64,000 bases of DNA from Mesoterricola silvestris (GCF_030295405.1 NZ_AP027080.1:3146001-3210000), one strand, 5' to 3'; positions 34,828 through 44,793 are shown, counted from the stretch's first letter. Numbers and translations: made by a program. Notes: generated by a model not told the origin, from the letters alone.

Positions 34828-35817
34828 ATGGAAGAGGAAGTTCATTCCCAACGATCCCGGATCCGCGTTTCGGCGCTTTCCATCACCGCGGGCCTCTGCA
34901 TCCTCGCCCTGAAGTACTACGCCTTCCAGATCTCCCATTCCGCGGCCCTGAAATCCGACGCCATCGAGAACGTGGTCAACGTAGTGGCGGCGGTGTTCGC
35001 CCTGGGGGCCATCATCTTCGCGGGCAAGCCGGCGGACAGGGAACACCCCTACGGCCACGGCAAGATCGAGCATTTCTCCGCGGCCTTCGAGGGGGGCATG
35101 ATCAGCCTCGCGGCGGTGCTCATCGGCTACGAGGCGGTGCATTCCCTCGTGGACCGCCCCCCCCTGGAGCACCTCGGCCGGGGCATGGCCGTCAACTTCA
35201 CCGCCGGCGTCCTCAACGGCGCGCTGGGCCTCTATCTCATCCACTGCGGGAAGAAGCAGAAGTCCCTGGCCCTGGAGGCCGACGGCCACCACGTGCTTTC
35301 GGATTTCTACACCACGGTGGGCATGGGTCTGGGTCTCATCCTCCTCACCCTCACCGGCTGGCAGTGGCTGGACGCGATCATCGCCCTGGGCGTGGGCGCG
35401 CTCCTGGCCTGGACCGGTTTCAAGCTGGTGCGCTCCTCCAGCGCCGCCCTGCTGGACACCGAGGACCCGGACCTCCTGGACAAGATCGTGGCGGCCATCA
35501 ACCGCATCCGCCCCAAGGACATCCTGGCCATCCACGAACTGCGCACCCTGCGCTCCGGGCGCCACATCCACGTGGACATCCACATGGTGGTTCCCGAGTT
35601 CTACGGCATCGCCCAGAGCCACGACCTGGCCGACGCCTTCGCCAAGTCCGTGGTGAGGGAGGCCGGCATCGACGGGGAGTTCCACACCCACGTGGATCCC
35701 TGCCAGCGGTGCCACTGCGAGCATTGCGCGGTGGAGCCCTGCCCCATCCGCACCCAGGCCCAGGAGCGCACCCTGCCCATCACCATCGAAGAAGCCGTGG
35801 CGGCTGGCCCCGTCTAG
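34828..35817 (+). CDS. Cation diffusion facilitator (CDF) metal exporter
   Basis: 329 residues with six predicted membrane helices. The metal sites are visible: SDAIENVVN in helix 2, EHPYGHGKIE in the following loop, and ADGHHVLSDF in helix 5. The cytoplasmic domain (about 215-295) has HELRTLRSGRHIHVDIHMVVP and HTHVDP. A C-terminal extension, DPCQRCHCEHCAVEPC, is rich in Cys and His and is not part of the standard CDF; it may add a soft-metal binding site. Likely exports Zn, Fe, Co or Mn by proton antiport. Confidence 0.9.
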   Translation: MEEEVHSQRSRIRVSALSITAGLCILALKYYAFQISHSAALKSDAIENVVNVVAAVFALGAIIFAGKPADREHPYGHGKIEHFSAAFEGGMISLAAVLIGYEAVHSLVDRPPLEHLGRGMAVNFTAGVLNGALGLYLIHCGKKQKSLALEADGHHVLSDFYTTVGMGLGLILLTLTGWQWLDAIIALGVGALLAWTGFKLVRSSSAALLDTEDPDLLDKIVAAINRIRPKDILAIHELRTLRSGRHIHVDIHMVVPEFYGIAQSHDLADAFAKSVVREAGIDGEFHTHVDPCQRCHCEHCAVEPCPIRTQAQERTLPITIEEAVAAGPV

Positions 35818-35827
35818 GAGGCATCCC

Positions 35828-37438
35828 ATGGCCCTTCGCTTCCACCCCGGTGCGGTTCCCCGGCGGTGGCGCGGGGTGCTGGGGGCGATCCTGCTCCTGG
35901 CGGGGGCCGCCGCCCTGGGGGACCGGATCCTCGCCGGACCCGTGCGGGGCTGGGCCGAACGCGCCATGAACCGGCATCTGGTGGGCTACCAGGTGCGCAT
36001 CGCCCGGGCCCGCCCCCACTTCTGGAGGCTGGCCCTCGCGCTGGAGGGGGTGACCCTCACCCAGGTGGGCCATCCCGAGCCCCCGGTGGCCGACATCGGC
36101 GCCCTGCGGTTCAGCCTCATCGCCCACGAACTGGTTCGCTTCCGGGTGGCCGGGGACCTGACCCTGGACCATCCCGACCTGCACGTGAACCTGGACCAGA
36201 TCCAGACCGAGGCCCGCAGCGGGAAACGGCTCCAGGACAAGGGCTGGCAGGAGGCCGTGGAGTCCGTGTTCCCCTTCAAGCTCAACCGGGTGGAGGTCCG
36301 GCAGGGTTCCCTCCTCTACCTCTCCGGCGACCCCGGGGACAAGCCCCTGCGGCTCACCCGCCTGGAGATGGAGGCCCGGAACGTGCGCAACATCCGGGCC
36401 GTCAAGGGAACCTACCCCTCGCCCGTGTCCCTGGACGGCACCCTCTTCGACCAGGGCCGGATCCACTTCCAGGGGGAGGCGGATTTCCTCCGGGAGCCCC
36501 ACGTGGCCGTCCGGGGAGCGCTCAGCCTGGAGCGGGTTCCCCTGGACCGCCTGGATCCCCTGGGCCGGAGCGTCCAACTGTCCACGTCCGGGGGGACCCT
36601 CTCGGCCCACGGGCAGGTGGCGTACGGCCCGGAGGCCCGGGAGGCGCATTTCACGGAGGTGCTCCTGGAGGACCTGACCCTGGATTACACCAGCCGCGCG
36701 GCCACCCGGGAACGGGAGCGGGCCCAGGCCCGGATGGTCGCGGCCGCGGCCCGGAACGTCCGGAACCGGAAGGGCCTCCTCCTCAAGGTGGACACCCTTC
36801 GCCTGGCCAGGGCCCGCCTGGGCTTCGAGAACCGCTCGGCCAAACCGCCCTACCGGGTCTTCCTCACCGGCGTGCACATGGACCTGGCCAACCTCAGCAA
36901 CCAGTCCAGCCAGGGCCGCTCCACCTTCCGGGTGCGGGGGGCCCTCATGGGCACCGGCACGGTGGAGGCCAGCGGAGGCTTCCAGCCCGCCGCCGAACCG
37001 GATTTCGACCTGCGCCTGCGCATGGAGGACACCGACCTCACCCGGCTTAACCCCCTGCTCCTGGCCGCCACCGGGGTGGACGTGGCCCAGGGCACCCTCT
37101 CGGTCTTCACGGAGCTCGCCGTGCGCGAAGGCAGGGTGGAGGGCTACTTCAAGCCCCTGGTGAAGGACCTGCGGATCTACGACGCGGCCAAGGACCGGCA
37201 CAAGCCCCTGGGCCTGCGGACCGAACTGCGCCTCCTGCAGGTCCTGGCCGGGCTGTTCAAGAGCGGATCCACGAAGGAGGTGGCCGCCGTCACCCACCTT
37301 TCGGGCCCCGCGGGCTCGCCCCGGTACGGCACCTGGGAGGCCCTGGGCAGCCTCCTGCGCAACGGCCTCATCCAGGCCATCCGGCCCGGCTTCCTGGGGC
37401 CGCCCCGGGCGGCTCCGCTAACCCACCGGCACCGTTAG
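35828..37438 (+). CDS. AsmA/DUF748-like envelope protein
   Basis: 536 residues with one N-terminal membrane helix (about 17-33) and then a long beta-rich periplasmic part. Repeated strand units such as VGYQVRIARARPHFWRLALA and VNLDQIQTEA...FPFKLNRVEVRQGSLLY are of the DUF748/AsmA type, related to lipid-bridge proteins between the two membranes. Ends with the short TELRLLQVLAGLFKSG...AVTHLSGP segment common in DUF748. Starts ten bases after the CDF gene. Its last 21 bases overlap the convergent lipoprotein gene. Confidence 0.7.
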   Translation: MALRFHPGAVPRRWRGVLGAILLLAGAAALGDRILAGPVRGWAERAMNRHLVGYQVRIARARPHFWRLALALEGVTLTQVGHPEPPVADIGALRFSLIAHELVRFRVAGDLTLDHPDLHVNLDQIQTEARSGKRLQDKGWQEAVESVFPFKLNRVEVRQGSLLYLSGDPGDKPLRLTRLEMEARNVRNIRAVKGTYPSPVSLDGTLFDQGRIHFQGEADFLREPHVAVRGALSLERVPLDRLDPLGRSVQLSTSGGTLSAHGQVAYGPEAREAHFTEVLLEDLTLDYTSRAATRERERAQARMVAAAARNVRNRKGLLLKVDTLRLARARLGFENRSAKPPYRVFLTGVHMDLANLSNQSSQGRSTFRVRGALMGTGTVEASGGFQPAAEPDFDLRLRMEDTDLTRLNPLLLAATGVDVAQGTLSVFTELAVREGRVEGYFKPLVKDLRIYDAAKDRHKPLGLRTELRLLQVLAGLFKSGSTKEVAAVTHLSGPAGSPRYGTWEALGSLLRNGLIQAIRPGFLGPPRAAPLTHRHR

Positions 37439-38485
37439 CGTCGCCTTCAGGCTGTCCCCGGCCTCGTTGGTGATCTCGCACACCAGGTCCAGCTTCGGCC
37501 CTTCCCCGGCGTCGAAGGTCACCTGCGGCGCGTCGGCCCCCGAGGTGAGGGTCCCCCCCGTGATCTTCCAGGCGTAGCGGCACCCGGCCTGTTCCGGCAC
37601 GCTGGCCCGCAGGGCCCGGGCTCCGGGGACGACCTTGCCGGGGCCCTTCACGGCCCCGGCCGGGGCGGCGACGACCTTCACCGGCACCGCGGCCTTGATG
37701 GACGGATCGTCCTTGGAGACCACCAGCACCGTGTAGGCGCCGGGCTTGGCGGGGGCGCGGTACCGGCCCGTAGCGTCCACCGCGCCGCCACCGGCCTCCC
37801 GCACGGACCACTTCACTTCGCCGGAGGTCCCCCCCTCCAGGCTGAACCCGAACTTCAGGCTGGCCCCGGCGGTCACCGTGGCCGAGGCCGGATCCACGGA
37901 AAGGGCCACGCCCGGCACCAGGGGCAGTTCCAGGGAGGCCGTGAGGCCCAGGCCCGCGGCGTTCACCACCCGGCAGGAGAGGACGGCCTTGGAGTCCGAC
38001 CCGGCGTCGAAGAGCACCGAGGGGCCCCGGCCATCGCCCCGGAGGGTCCCGCCCTCCACCTTCCAGGCGTACGTGGCCCCCTCCTGGGCGGGCACCGAGG
38101 CCTTCACGCCCCGGGCGCCGGTCCACACCGTCCGGGGCGCCGTGACGGTACCCCGGGGGGGAGCCACCACCTTCACCGCCGCCGAGGCCGTGCGCCCCCC
38201 GTAGGCCCGGGCCACCACCGTGGCCGTGGCGGGTTCGTCCCCGGCCGTGAAGTGGCCGGAGGCATCGATGGAGCCGCCCTGGGCCTCCCAGGTGACGGCG
38301 GGCCGCGAACCGTCCCGGGCCCGGGCCTTGAAATCCGCCCCCTGCCCCGTGGTCACGGCCAGGGAGCCCGGCTCGACCACCAGGGGCGAAGGCGCCATGG
38401 GGGACACCGGCGCCACGGCCCTGGGTTCGACGCAGCCCAGCGCGAGCAGGAGGCATGCCGGAATCAGGAGGGTGGAATGGGCCAT
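37418..38485 (-). CDS. Lipoprotein with repeated Ig-like/BIG2-type domains
   Basis: 355 residues. Signal peptide with lipobox CLLLALGC. The mature protein has four beta-sandwich units of about 80 residues: two of the BIG2 type (LVVEPGSLAVTTGQGADFKA and LSVDPASATVTAGASLKFGF, each followed by a TWEAQGGSIDASGHFTAG-like strand set) alternating with two PKD-like units (YAWKVEGGTLRGDG and YAWKITGGTLTSGA). Probably an outer-surface or periplasmic adhesion or scaffold lipoprotein. Divergent from flhA. Confidence 0.75.
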   Translation of the reverse strand: MAHSTLLIPACLLLALGCVEPRAVAPVSPMAPSPLVVEPGSLAVTTGQGADFKARARDGSRPAVTWEAQGGSIDASGHFTAGDEPATATVVARAYGGRTASAAVKVVAPPRGTVTAPRTVWTGARGVKASVPAQEGATYAWKVEGGTLRGDGRGPSVLFDAGSDSKAVLSCRVVNAAGLGLTASLELPLVPGVALSVDPASATVTAGASLKFGFSLEGGTSGEVKWSVREAGGGAVDATGRYRAPAKPGAYTVLVVSKDDPSIKAAVPVKVVAAPAGAVKGPGKVVPGARALRASVPEQAGCRYAWKITGGTLTSGADAPQVTFDAGEGPKLDLVCEITNEAGDSLKATLTVPVG

Positions 38486-38600
38486 GAGCGTCTCCCCAGG
38501 ATTCCCCCCAGTCTACCAAAGCCAAGGTTCCGCACCCGGCGCCCGGGTCGCCGGGGGCGTCCGCATTATCCAACAACCTGTTATTGCAGCATTTGATTGG

Positions 38601-38617
38601 TTGGCATCCCTTTCGCT
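38601..38617 (+). promoter_or_regulatory. Probable sigma-54 promoter of the flhA operon
   Basis: TTGGCATCCCTTTCGCT has GG and GC exactly ten bases apart and agrees with TTGGCACGNNNNTTGCW at the -24 half but less well at -12. Transcription would start near 38628, 11 bases before the ATG at 38639, which supports that start. Confidence 0.45.
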
Positions 38618-38638
38618 CCCGCCTACCCCGGTGTCAAC

Positions 38639-40723
38639 ATGCTGACCTTCCTGGACAGGCTCCTTCCGTACATGACCCGCCTTTCAAAGCGGGCGGACCT
38701 GGCCACGCCCGTTTTCGTCCTCATCGTCATGGTGGTCATGATCCTGCCCCTGCCGGCGTTCGTGATCGACATCCTGATCGTCTTCAACATCACCCTTTCC
38801 CTCCTGATCCTGATGGTGGGCATGTATGTGTCCAAGCCCCAGGAATTCAACGCCTACCCCTCCATCCTGCTGATCATCACCCTGTTCCGGCTGGCCCTGA
38901 ACGTGGCCACCACCCGGCGGATCCTGCTGTTCGGGGGCGAGCAGGGGCCCGAAGCGGCCGGGCACATGGTGCAGGCCTTCGGCCAGTTCGTGGTGGGCGG
39001 CAGCTACGTCATCGGCCTGGTGGTCTTCCTCATCCTCCTGGCCATCCAGTTCCTGGTCATCAACCACGGCTCCGGGCGCATCGCCGAGGTGACGGCCCGG
39101 TTCACCCTGGACGCCATGCCCGGCAAGCAGATGGCCATCGACGCCGACCTGAACGCCGGCTACATCGACGAGGTGGAGGCCCGCAAGCGCCGCCGGGAAC
39201 TGGGGGAGGAAGCCAACTTCTACGGGGCCATGGACGGCGCCGTCAAGTTCACCCAGCGGGACGCCGTGGCGGCCCTGCTCATCCTGGCCGTGAACATCAT
39301 CGCCGGCATCCTCATCGGCGTCCTCAAGTACAACCTGCCCGTCATGCAGTCCATGGAGACCTTCACCCTGCTGACCGTGGGCGACGGCCTGGTAACGGCC
39401 GTTCCCAGCCTCCTCATCTCCGTGGGCGGCGCCATCCTCACCACCCGCAGCGGCTCCCAGTCCCCCAACCTGGGCGTGGAGGTCCTGGGCCAGCTGGGCA
39501 TGGACTACCGGCCCCTGGCCATCGCCGCCTCGGTGCTCTTCCTCTTCGGGGCGGTGCCGGGCCTGCCCCTGGTGCCCTTCTGGATCATGGGCATCATCTT
39601 CGGGATCATGGCCTACGCCACCCGCAAGTTCGCCCACCAGCGCCTGGAGACCAAGGCCGAACCCAAGGAGAAGGCCAAGTCCGAGGCCCCCGAGCGGGTG
39701 GAGGCCCTCCTCAAGGTGGATCCCCTGGGCCTGGAGGTGGGCTACGGCCTCATCAGCCTCCTGGACGTGAACCAGGGCGGCACGGTCCTGGAGCGCATCA
39801 AGGCCCTGCGCCGCCAGATGGCCCAGGAACTGGGCATCGTGGTGCCCCCCATCCGCATCCGGGACAACCTCCAGCTCCCGGCCAACACCTACCGGGTCCA
39901 GCTGCGGGGCGAGGAGATCGCCCGCAGCGAGGTCACCCCCGGCGCCTTCCTGGCCATGAACCCCGGCACCGCCACCGGCGACGTGCAGGGCACCCCCACC
40001 ACCGAGCCCGCGTTCGGGCTCCCCGCCTTCTGGATCCAGGAGGCCCAGCGGGACCACGCCCAGCTCATGGGCTACACCGTCGTGGACCCCGCCACCGTCA
40101 TCACCACCCACCTTTCCGAGCTCATCAAGCAGCAGTCCCCCGAACTGGTGGGCCGCCCCGAGCTGCAGCAGCTCCTGGACAACCTCAAGGAGACCACCCC
40201 CAAGCTCGTGGAGGAGCTGGTGCCCGCCGTGGTGCCCGTGGGCGTGCTCCTCAAGGTGGTGCAGAACCTCCTGCGCGAAAGGGTCCCCGTGCGCGACCTG
40301 GGCCGGATCCTGGAGGCCACCGCCGACGCCATCGCCATCACCCGCGATCCCCTGACCCTCACCGAGTACGTGCGCCAGCACCTGGGGCGCTCCCTCACCA
40401 CGCCCCACGTCTCCGAGAACAACGAACTGGGCGTGCTGATGCTGGACCCCCAGCTGGAGCAGACCATCCAGTCCGGCATCGAGACCACGGACCGGGGCAG
40501 CTTCCTGGCCCTGGACCCGGGCCGCCTGCAGGAGATCCTCGGCCGCATCTCCACGGGCATCACCAACCTCCTGCCCGGAGCCCAGCCCGTGCTCCTCACC
40601 AACCCCGTCGTGCGCCCCCACCTGCGAAGGCTCCTGGAGCGGGCCCTGCCCCACCTGGTCGTCCTGAGCCACAGCGAGATCCCCATGGACGTGCGCGTGG
40701 TGAACCTCGGGACGGTCGCATGA
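38639..40723 (+). CDS. flhA: Flagellar export gate protein FlhA
   Basis: 694 residues. Eight membrane helices fill the first 320 residues, with the FHIPEP-type signature region RLALNVATTRRILL and the conserved loop GSGRIAEVTARFTLDAMPGKQMAIDADLNAGYID. The cytoplasmic domain (about 355-694) forms part of the nonameric ring of the type III export gate. An upstream in-frame TTG at 38597 would add 14 residues, but it lies before the sigma-54 element. Heads the run flhA-flhF-flhG-fliA-fliM-fliN. Confidence 0.95.
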   Translation: MLTFLDRLLPYMTRLSKRADLATPVFVLIVMVVMILPLPAFVIDILIVFNITLSLLILMVGMYVSKPQEFNAYPSILLIITLFRLALNVATTRRILLFGGEQGPEAAGHMVQAFGQFVVGGSYVIGLVVFLILLAIQFLVINHGSGRIAEVTARFTLDAMPGKQMAIDADLNAGYIDEVEARKRRRELGEEANFYGAMDGAVKFTQRDAVAALLILAVNIIAGILIGVLKYNLPVMQSMETFTLLTVGDGLVTAVPSLLISVGGAILTTRSGSQSPNLGVEVLGQLGMDYRPLAIAASVLFLFGAVPGLPLVPFWIMGIIFGIMAYATRKFAHQRLETKAEPKEKAKSEAPERVEALLKVDPLGLEVGYGLISLLDVNQGGTVLERIKALRRQMAQELGIVVPPIRIRDNLQLPANTYRVQLRGEEIARSEVTPGAFLAMNPGTATGDVQGTPTTEPAFGLPAFWIQEAQRDHAQLMGYTVVDPATVITTHLSELIKQQSPELVGRPELQQLLDNLKETTPKLVEELVPAVVPVGVLLKVVQNLLRERVPVRDLGRILEATADAIAITRDPLTLTEYVRQHLGRSLTTPHVSENNELGVLMLDPQLEQTIQSGIETTDRGSFLALDPGRLQEILGRISTGITNLLPGAQPVLLTNPVVRPHLRRLLERALPHLVVLSHSEIPMDVRVVNLGTVA

Positions 40724-40754
40724 AGCCACTCACCCCCCCACATCGGATGGACCC

Positions 40755-42020
40755 ATGCGTGTGAAGACTTTCGAAGCCGCTTCCATGCAGGAGGCCCTCG
40801 CCGTCGTGAAGCGCGACATGGGCGAGGAGGCCTTCATCCTGTCCACCCGCACCAAGCGGCGGAAATCCCTCATGGGCGAGGAGACCTACATCGAAGTGAC
40901 CGCCGCCGTGGACGAGCAGCCCGCCCCCGCCAGCCCCACCTACGGCCTGCGCGACCCCCTCGCCAGCCGCCCCCCGGAGCCCCCGAAGCCCGCCCCGGCC
41001 AAGGCCCCCCAGGCGGCCCCCCCCGCCCCCGCGCCGGCGCCGCCCGTGGACCTCCAGCCCCTGCGCCGGGAGCTCCTGGAGATCAAGGGCGCCGTGGAGG
41101 CCCTCAAGGACGTGGAGCAGCGCAACGCCTCCATCCTGCGCGAACTGGACCTCATGAAGGCCCAGCTCACCCGCATCCAGAAGCAGGGCATGCCCCAGTC
41201 CCAGCTGCAGCTCCCCCAGACCCTGCTGGAGCTCTACGGGGACCTGGTGGCCAACGACGTGGATCCCTTCATCGCCCTGCGCCTGTGCGAATACACCCAG
41301 CGCACCCTCCTGGACCAGGACGGCGAGAACCCCCTGGACCCCGAGAAGGCGCGGATCTTCATGCGGCGGATCATCGCCGACTTCATCCCGGTGGCCCCGC
41401 CCATCCAGCTGGAATCGGGCCGCACCCGCGTGGTGGCCCTGGTGGGCCCCACGGGCGTGGGCAAGACCACCACCATCGCCAAGCTCGCCGCCTTCGCCAA
41501 GCTCGAGCTCAAGCAGAAGGTCGCCCTGCTCACCCTGGACACCTTCCGCATCGCCGCGGTGGACCAGCTCCACCAGTACGCCGAGATCCTCCAGGTCCCC
41601 CTGCACGTGGCCCTCACCGTCGAGGACCTCAAGAGCGCCCTGCGCTTCTACCAGGACCGCACCCTGGTGCTCATCGACACCCCCGGCCACAGCCCCAAGG
41701 ACGCCGACATGATGGCCCAGCTCCGGCGCTTCCTGGACGAGCTCCCGGACGTGGAGGTGCACCTGGTGCTTTCGGCCACCACCAAGCCCCGGGACCTGGC
41801 CGACATCGCCCAGCGCTTCGAATCCCTCAAGCCCACGCGCCTGGTCTTCACCAAGCTGGACGAGACCAGCACCCTGGGGCCCCTGCTCAGCACCCTGGTC
41901 CGGGTCAAGCGCCCCCTGAGCTACCTGGGCACCGGCCAGGAGGTCCCCCAGGACCTCGAAATGGCCACCAGCCGCCGCCTGGCGGACCTGATCCTCCCCC
42001 TGTCCCAGCCGGCCTGCTAA
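40755..42020 (+). CDS. flhF: SRP-type GTPase FlhF
   Basis: 421 residues: an N-terminal B domain with MRVKTFEAASMQEALAVVKRD, a Pro/Ala-rich linker (about 58-100), then NG GTPase domains with VALVGPTGVGKTTTIAKLAA (G1), LDTFRIAAVDQL, DTPGHSPKD (G3) and FTKLDET (G4/G5 region). FlhF fixes the number and placement of flagella. Located between flhA and flhG as usual. Confidence 0.94.
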   Translation: MRVKTFEAASMQEALAVVKRDMGEEAFILSTRTKRRKSLMGEETYIEVTAAVDEQPAPASPTYGLRDPLASRPPEPPKPAPAKAPQAAPPAPAPAPPVDLQPLRRELLEIKGAVEALKDVEQRNASILRELDLMKAQLTRIQKQGMPQSQLQLPQTLLELYGDLVANDVDPFIALRLCEYTQRTLLDQDGENPLDPEKARIFMRRIIADFIPVAPPIQLESGRTRVVALVGPTGVGKTTTIAKLAAFAKLELKQKVALLTLDTFRIAAVDQLHQYAEILQVPLHVALTVEDLKSALRFYQDRTLVLIDTPGHSPKDADMMAQLRRFLDELPDVEVHLVLSATTKPRDLADIAQRFESLKPTRLVFTKLDETSTLGPLLSTLVRVKRPLSYLGTGQEVPQDLEMATSRRLADLILPLSQPAC

Positions 42021-42045
42021 CCCTGCACGTAATCCTGGCGGTACC

Positions 42046-42909
42046 ATGAACGATCAAGCCAATCGACTCCGCGCCCTCTCCCGCAACCAGCCGGCCCCCA
42101 ACACCCTCTTCGGTTCCCGGGTGATGGCCATCGCCTCCGGCAAGGGCGGCGTGGGCAAGACCAACGTGGTGGCCGGCCTGGCCATGTCCCTGGCCCAGAT
42201 GGGCCAGCGGGTCGTCGTCCTGGACGCCGACTTCGGCCTGGCCAACCTGGACATCCTCCTGGGGATGAGCCCCCAATGGACTCTCGAGCACGTGCTGCGG
42301 GGGGAGAAGCTCCTGGAGGAGATCCTCCTGGACGGCCCCTTCGGCATCCGCATCATCCCCGCCTCCAGCGGCATCCAGGAACTCACCCGCCTGGACGCGG
42401 CCGCCGAGCTGCGCCTGGTGCAGGGCCTCCAGCGGGTGTCCCAGGGCATCGACTGGCTGCTCATCGACACCGCCGCCGGCATCCATGATTCCGTCATCAA
42501 GCTCCTCATGGCCGCCCAGGAGGTGCTCCTGGTGACCACCCCCGAGCCCACCGCCCTGGTGGACGCCTACGCCATGGTGAAGACCGTCCACCTGCGGGAC
42601 CCCCACAAACCGCTATGGTTGCTCGTGAATAACGCCCAGAACGGGGAGGAGGCCGAGGAGACCATCGAACAGCTCCAGGCCGCCACCCGCCGCTTCCTGA
42701 GCCGGGATCTCCAGGTCCTGGGCATGGTCCCCACGGACCCCTTCATGCTCCAGGCCGTCCGCCAGCAGCGGTGCGTGGCCGACCTGTACCCCCAGGCCCC
42801 CTCCGCCCAGGCCTTCCTCGCCGCCGCCCAGCAGTTGCAGCAGAAGATACCCTTACAAAAAGAGGGATTTGCTGCATTCTGGAAAGGCCTTAGCGTAGAG
42901 GAGCCATGA
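42046..42909 (+). CDS. flhG: MinD-like ATPase FlhG/FleN
   Basis: 287 residues. The deviant Walker A is ASGKGGVGKTNVVAGLA; Walker A' and B elements are VVVLDADFGLANLD and WLLIDTAAGIHD. The N-terminal DQANRLRAL matches the DQxxxLR motif by which FlhG stimulates FlhF GTP hydrolysis. It limits flagellar number. Its stop overlaps the fliA start. Confidence 0.93.
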   Translation: MNDQANRLRALSRNQPAPNTLFGSRVMAIASGKGGVGKTNVVAGLAMSLAQMGQRVVVLDADFGLANLDILLGMSPQWTLEHVLRGEKLLEEILLDGPFGIRIIPASSGIQELTRLDAAAELRLVQGLQRVSQGIDWLLIDTAAGIHDSVIKLLMAAQEVLLVTTPEPTALVDAYAMVKTVHLRDPHKPLWLLVNNAQNGEEAEETIEQLQAATRRFLSRDLQVLGMVPTDPFMLQAVRQQRCVADLYPQAPSAQAFLAAAQQLQQKIPLQKEGFAAFWKGLSVEEP

Positions 42910-43754
42910 CGGAGGGAAGCCAGGGAGGAAACGGCCCCGAGGCCAGGAAGCCCGCGTCGCCCGCCGCCCGGGCGGCCTTGACCGCCTACGGCCGCAACAC
43001 CCCGCCGCCGGCCCCCAAGGCCGAGGCCCCGGACGCGGAGCCGGATTTCCAGGACCGGGAGAAGCTCATCACCGAGTGCCTGCCCCTGGTGAAGTTCGTG
43101 GCCCACCGCATCTCCAGCCGCCTCCCCTCCCACGTGGAGATGGACGACCTCATCCACTCCGGCATCCTGGGCCTCATGGACGCCGTGCGCAAGTTCGAGC
43201 CCGACCGCAACGTCAAGTTCAAGACCTACGCCGAGCAGCGCATCCGGGGCGCCATCCTGGACGGCCTGCGGGACCTGGACTGGGTGCCCCGCAGCCTGCG
43301 CCGCAAGAAGAAGGACATCGAGACCGCCTACCACCTCCTGGAACAGCAGCACGGCAGGGCCGCCACCGACGAGGAGGTGGCCACCCACCTGGGCCTGAGC
43401 CTGGAGGACCTCCACCACAGCCTGGACGAGCTCAAGGGGGTGACCCTGGGCGCCTTCGTGGAGGCCGGGGAGAACGGCGAGGGGGAGAACCTCATCAGCT
43501 TCGTGCCCGACCCCGACGGGGAGAACCCGCACATCCTCCTGCAGGCCCGGGAGGTGCGACTCCTTCTCAAGGCCGCCGTGGACCGCCTCCCCACCAAGGA
43601 GCGGTTCGTGGTGCAGCTCTACTACTTCGAGGAGCTGACCATGAAGGAAATCGGCACGCTCCTCAACATCACCGAAAGTCGGGTATCGCAATTGCATACC
43701 AAGTCCATGCTCCGCCTCCGGGGCAAGCTGAAAGAACGGCGCATCGATGGTTGA
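42906..43754 (+). CDS. fliA: Flagellar sigma factor FliA (sigma-28)
   Basis: 282 residues. Region 2 is clear in LPLVKFVAHRISSRLPSHVE, MDDLIHSGILGLMDAVRKF and KFKTYAEQRIRGAILDGLRD, region 3 in RSLRRKKKDIETAY and region 4 in LPTKERFVVQLYYFEELTMKEIG with ITESRVSQLHTKSM. A 45-residue Pro/Ala-rich N-terminal extension is longer than in enterics. Controls late flagellar genes. Overlaps flhG by four bases. Confidence 0.94.
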   Translation: MTEGSQGGNGPEARKPASPAARAALTAYGRNTPPPAPKAEAPDAEPDFQDREKLITECLPLVKFVAHRISSRLPSHVEMDDLIHSGILGLMDAVRKFEPDRNVKFKTYAEQRIRGAILDGLRDLDWVPRSLRRKKKDIETAYHLLEQQHGRAATDEEVATHLGLSLEDLHHSLDELKGVTLGAFVEAGENGEGENLISFVPDPDGENPHILLQAREVRLLLKAAVDRLPTKERFVVQLYYFEELTMKEIGTLLNITESRVSQLHTKSMLRLRGKLKERRIDG

Positions 43755-43766
43755 ATGGACTGACAA

Positions 43767-44792
43767 ATGGCCAAGATTCTAAGCCAGGAAGAGGTAGATG
43801 CCCTCCTGAAGTCCCACGCCAAGGGGGCCAAGGCCCCTGCACCCGCTGCCGCCTCCGCGGAGCGGCCCTCGGCGGGACCCGCCCCCCAGAAGGCAAAAAA
43901 AGCCCAGCTGCAGAAGAAGGTCAGCCTCTACAACTTCCGCCGCCCGGACCGGGTGAGCCGGGAGCAGATGCGCAGCCTCCACTTCATGCACGACCGGTTC
44001 GCCCGGAACTTCTCCAGTTCCCTTTCCGCCTACCTGCGCACCATCACCGAAGTGAACCTGGTCTCCGTGGAGCAGCTCAGCTACCAGGAGTTCCTCCTCT
44101 CCGTGCCCGACCCCACCTGCTTCAACGCCATCTCCATCCGCCCCCTGGAAGGCGCCTTCGCCCTGGAGGTGAACCCCCAGCTCGTGTTCCCCATCATCGA
44201 CAAGATGCTGGGCGGCCCCGGGGACCCCCTCAAGAACCTGCGCACCATGACCGACATCGAGCAGTCCATCTTCGACGGCGTGCTCAAGCTGGCCCTGGAC
44301 GACCTTCGCGAGGCCTGGCGCGGCATCATCGAGCTGGACTTCAAGATCCAGGCCCGGGAGACCAGCCCCCAGCTCATCCAGATCGTGGCCCCCAACGAGG
44401 TGGTCCTCCTGGTGGTCTTCGAGGTGAAGATGGGCACCGTGGTGGGCATGATCAACCTGGCCATCCCCTCCATCATCCTGGAGCCCGTGGCCAACAAGTT
44501 CGACCAGGAGATGTACACCGGCTACAAGAAGTCCGGCACCTTCGAGGAGGCCCGCCTCCTCATGGAGAGCATGAAGCGCTGCGACATGGCCGTGGCCGCC
44601 GAGATCCGCGGCACCAACCTGCGCCTGTCGGAGATCCTCGCGCTGCAGGAGGGGGACCTCATCCCCCTCACCAAGCGCTTCGACGCCATGCTCGACCTCA
44701 CCGTGGACGGCATTCCCCGCTTCCACGGATACGTGGCCCTGAACTCAAACCAGAAGCGGGTGTTCCAAGTGACCGCAAGCAAGGAGGGATGA
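43767..44792 (+). CDS. fliM: Flagellar motor switch protein FliM
   Basis: 341 residues. It starts with the typical ILSQEEVDALLKS, has the CheC-like middle domain (NFRRPDRVSREQMRSLHFMHDRFARN; FPIIDKMLGGPGD) and ends in a SpoA domain (LRLSEILALQEGDLIPL). FliM binds phosphorylated CheY through its N-terminus and sets rotation direction. Follows fliA by 12 bases. Confidence 0.95.
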   Translation: MAKILSQEEVDALLKSHAKGAKAPAPAAASAERPSAGPAPQKAKKAQLQKKVSLYNFRRPDRVSREQMRSLHFMHDRFARNFSSSLSAYLRTITEVNLVSVEQLSYQEFLLSVPDPTCFNAISIRPLEGAFALEVNPQLVFPIIDKMLGGPGDPLKNLRTMTDIEQSIFDGVLKLALDDLREAWRGIIELDFKIQARETSPQLIQIVAPNEVVLLVVFEVKMGTVVGMINLAIPSIILEPVANKFDQEMYTGYKKSGTFEEARLLMESMKRCDMAVAAEIRGTNLRLSEILALQEGDLIPLTKRFDAMLDLTVDGIPRFHGYVALNSNQKRVFQVTASKEG

Positions 44793-44793
44793 C

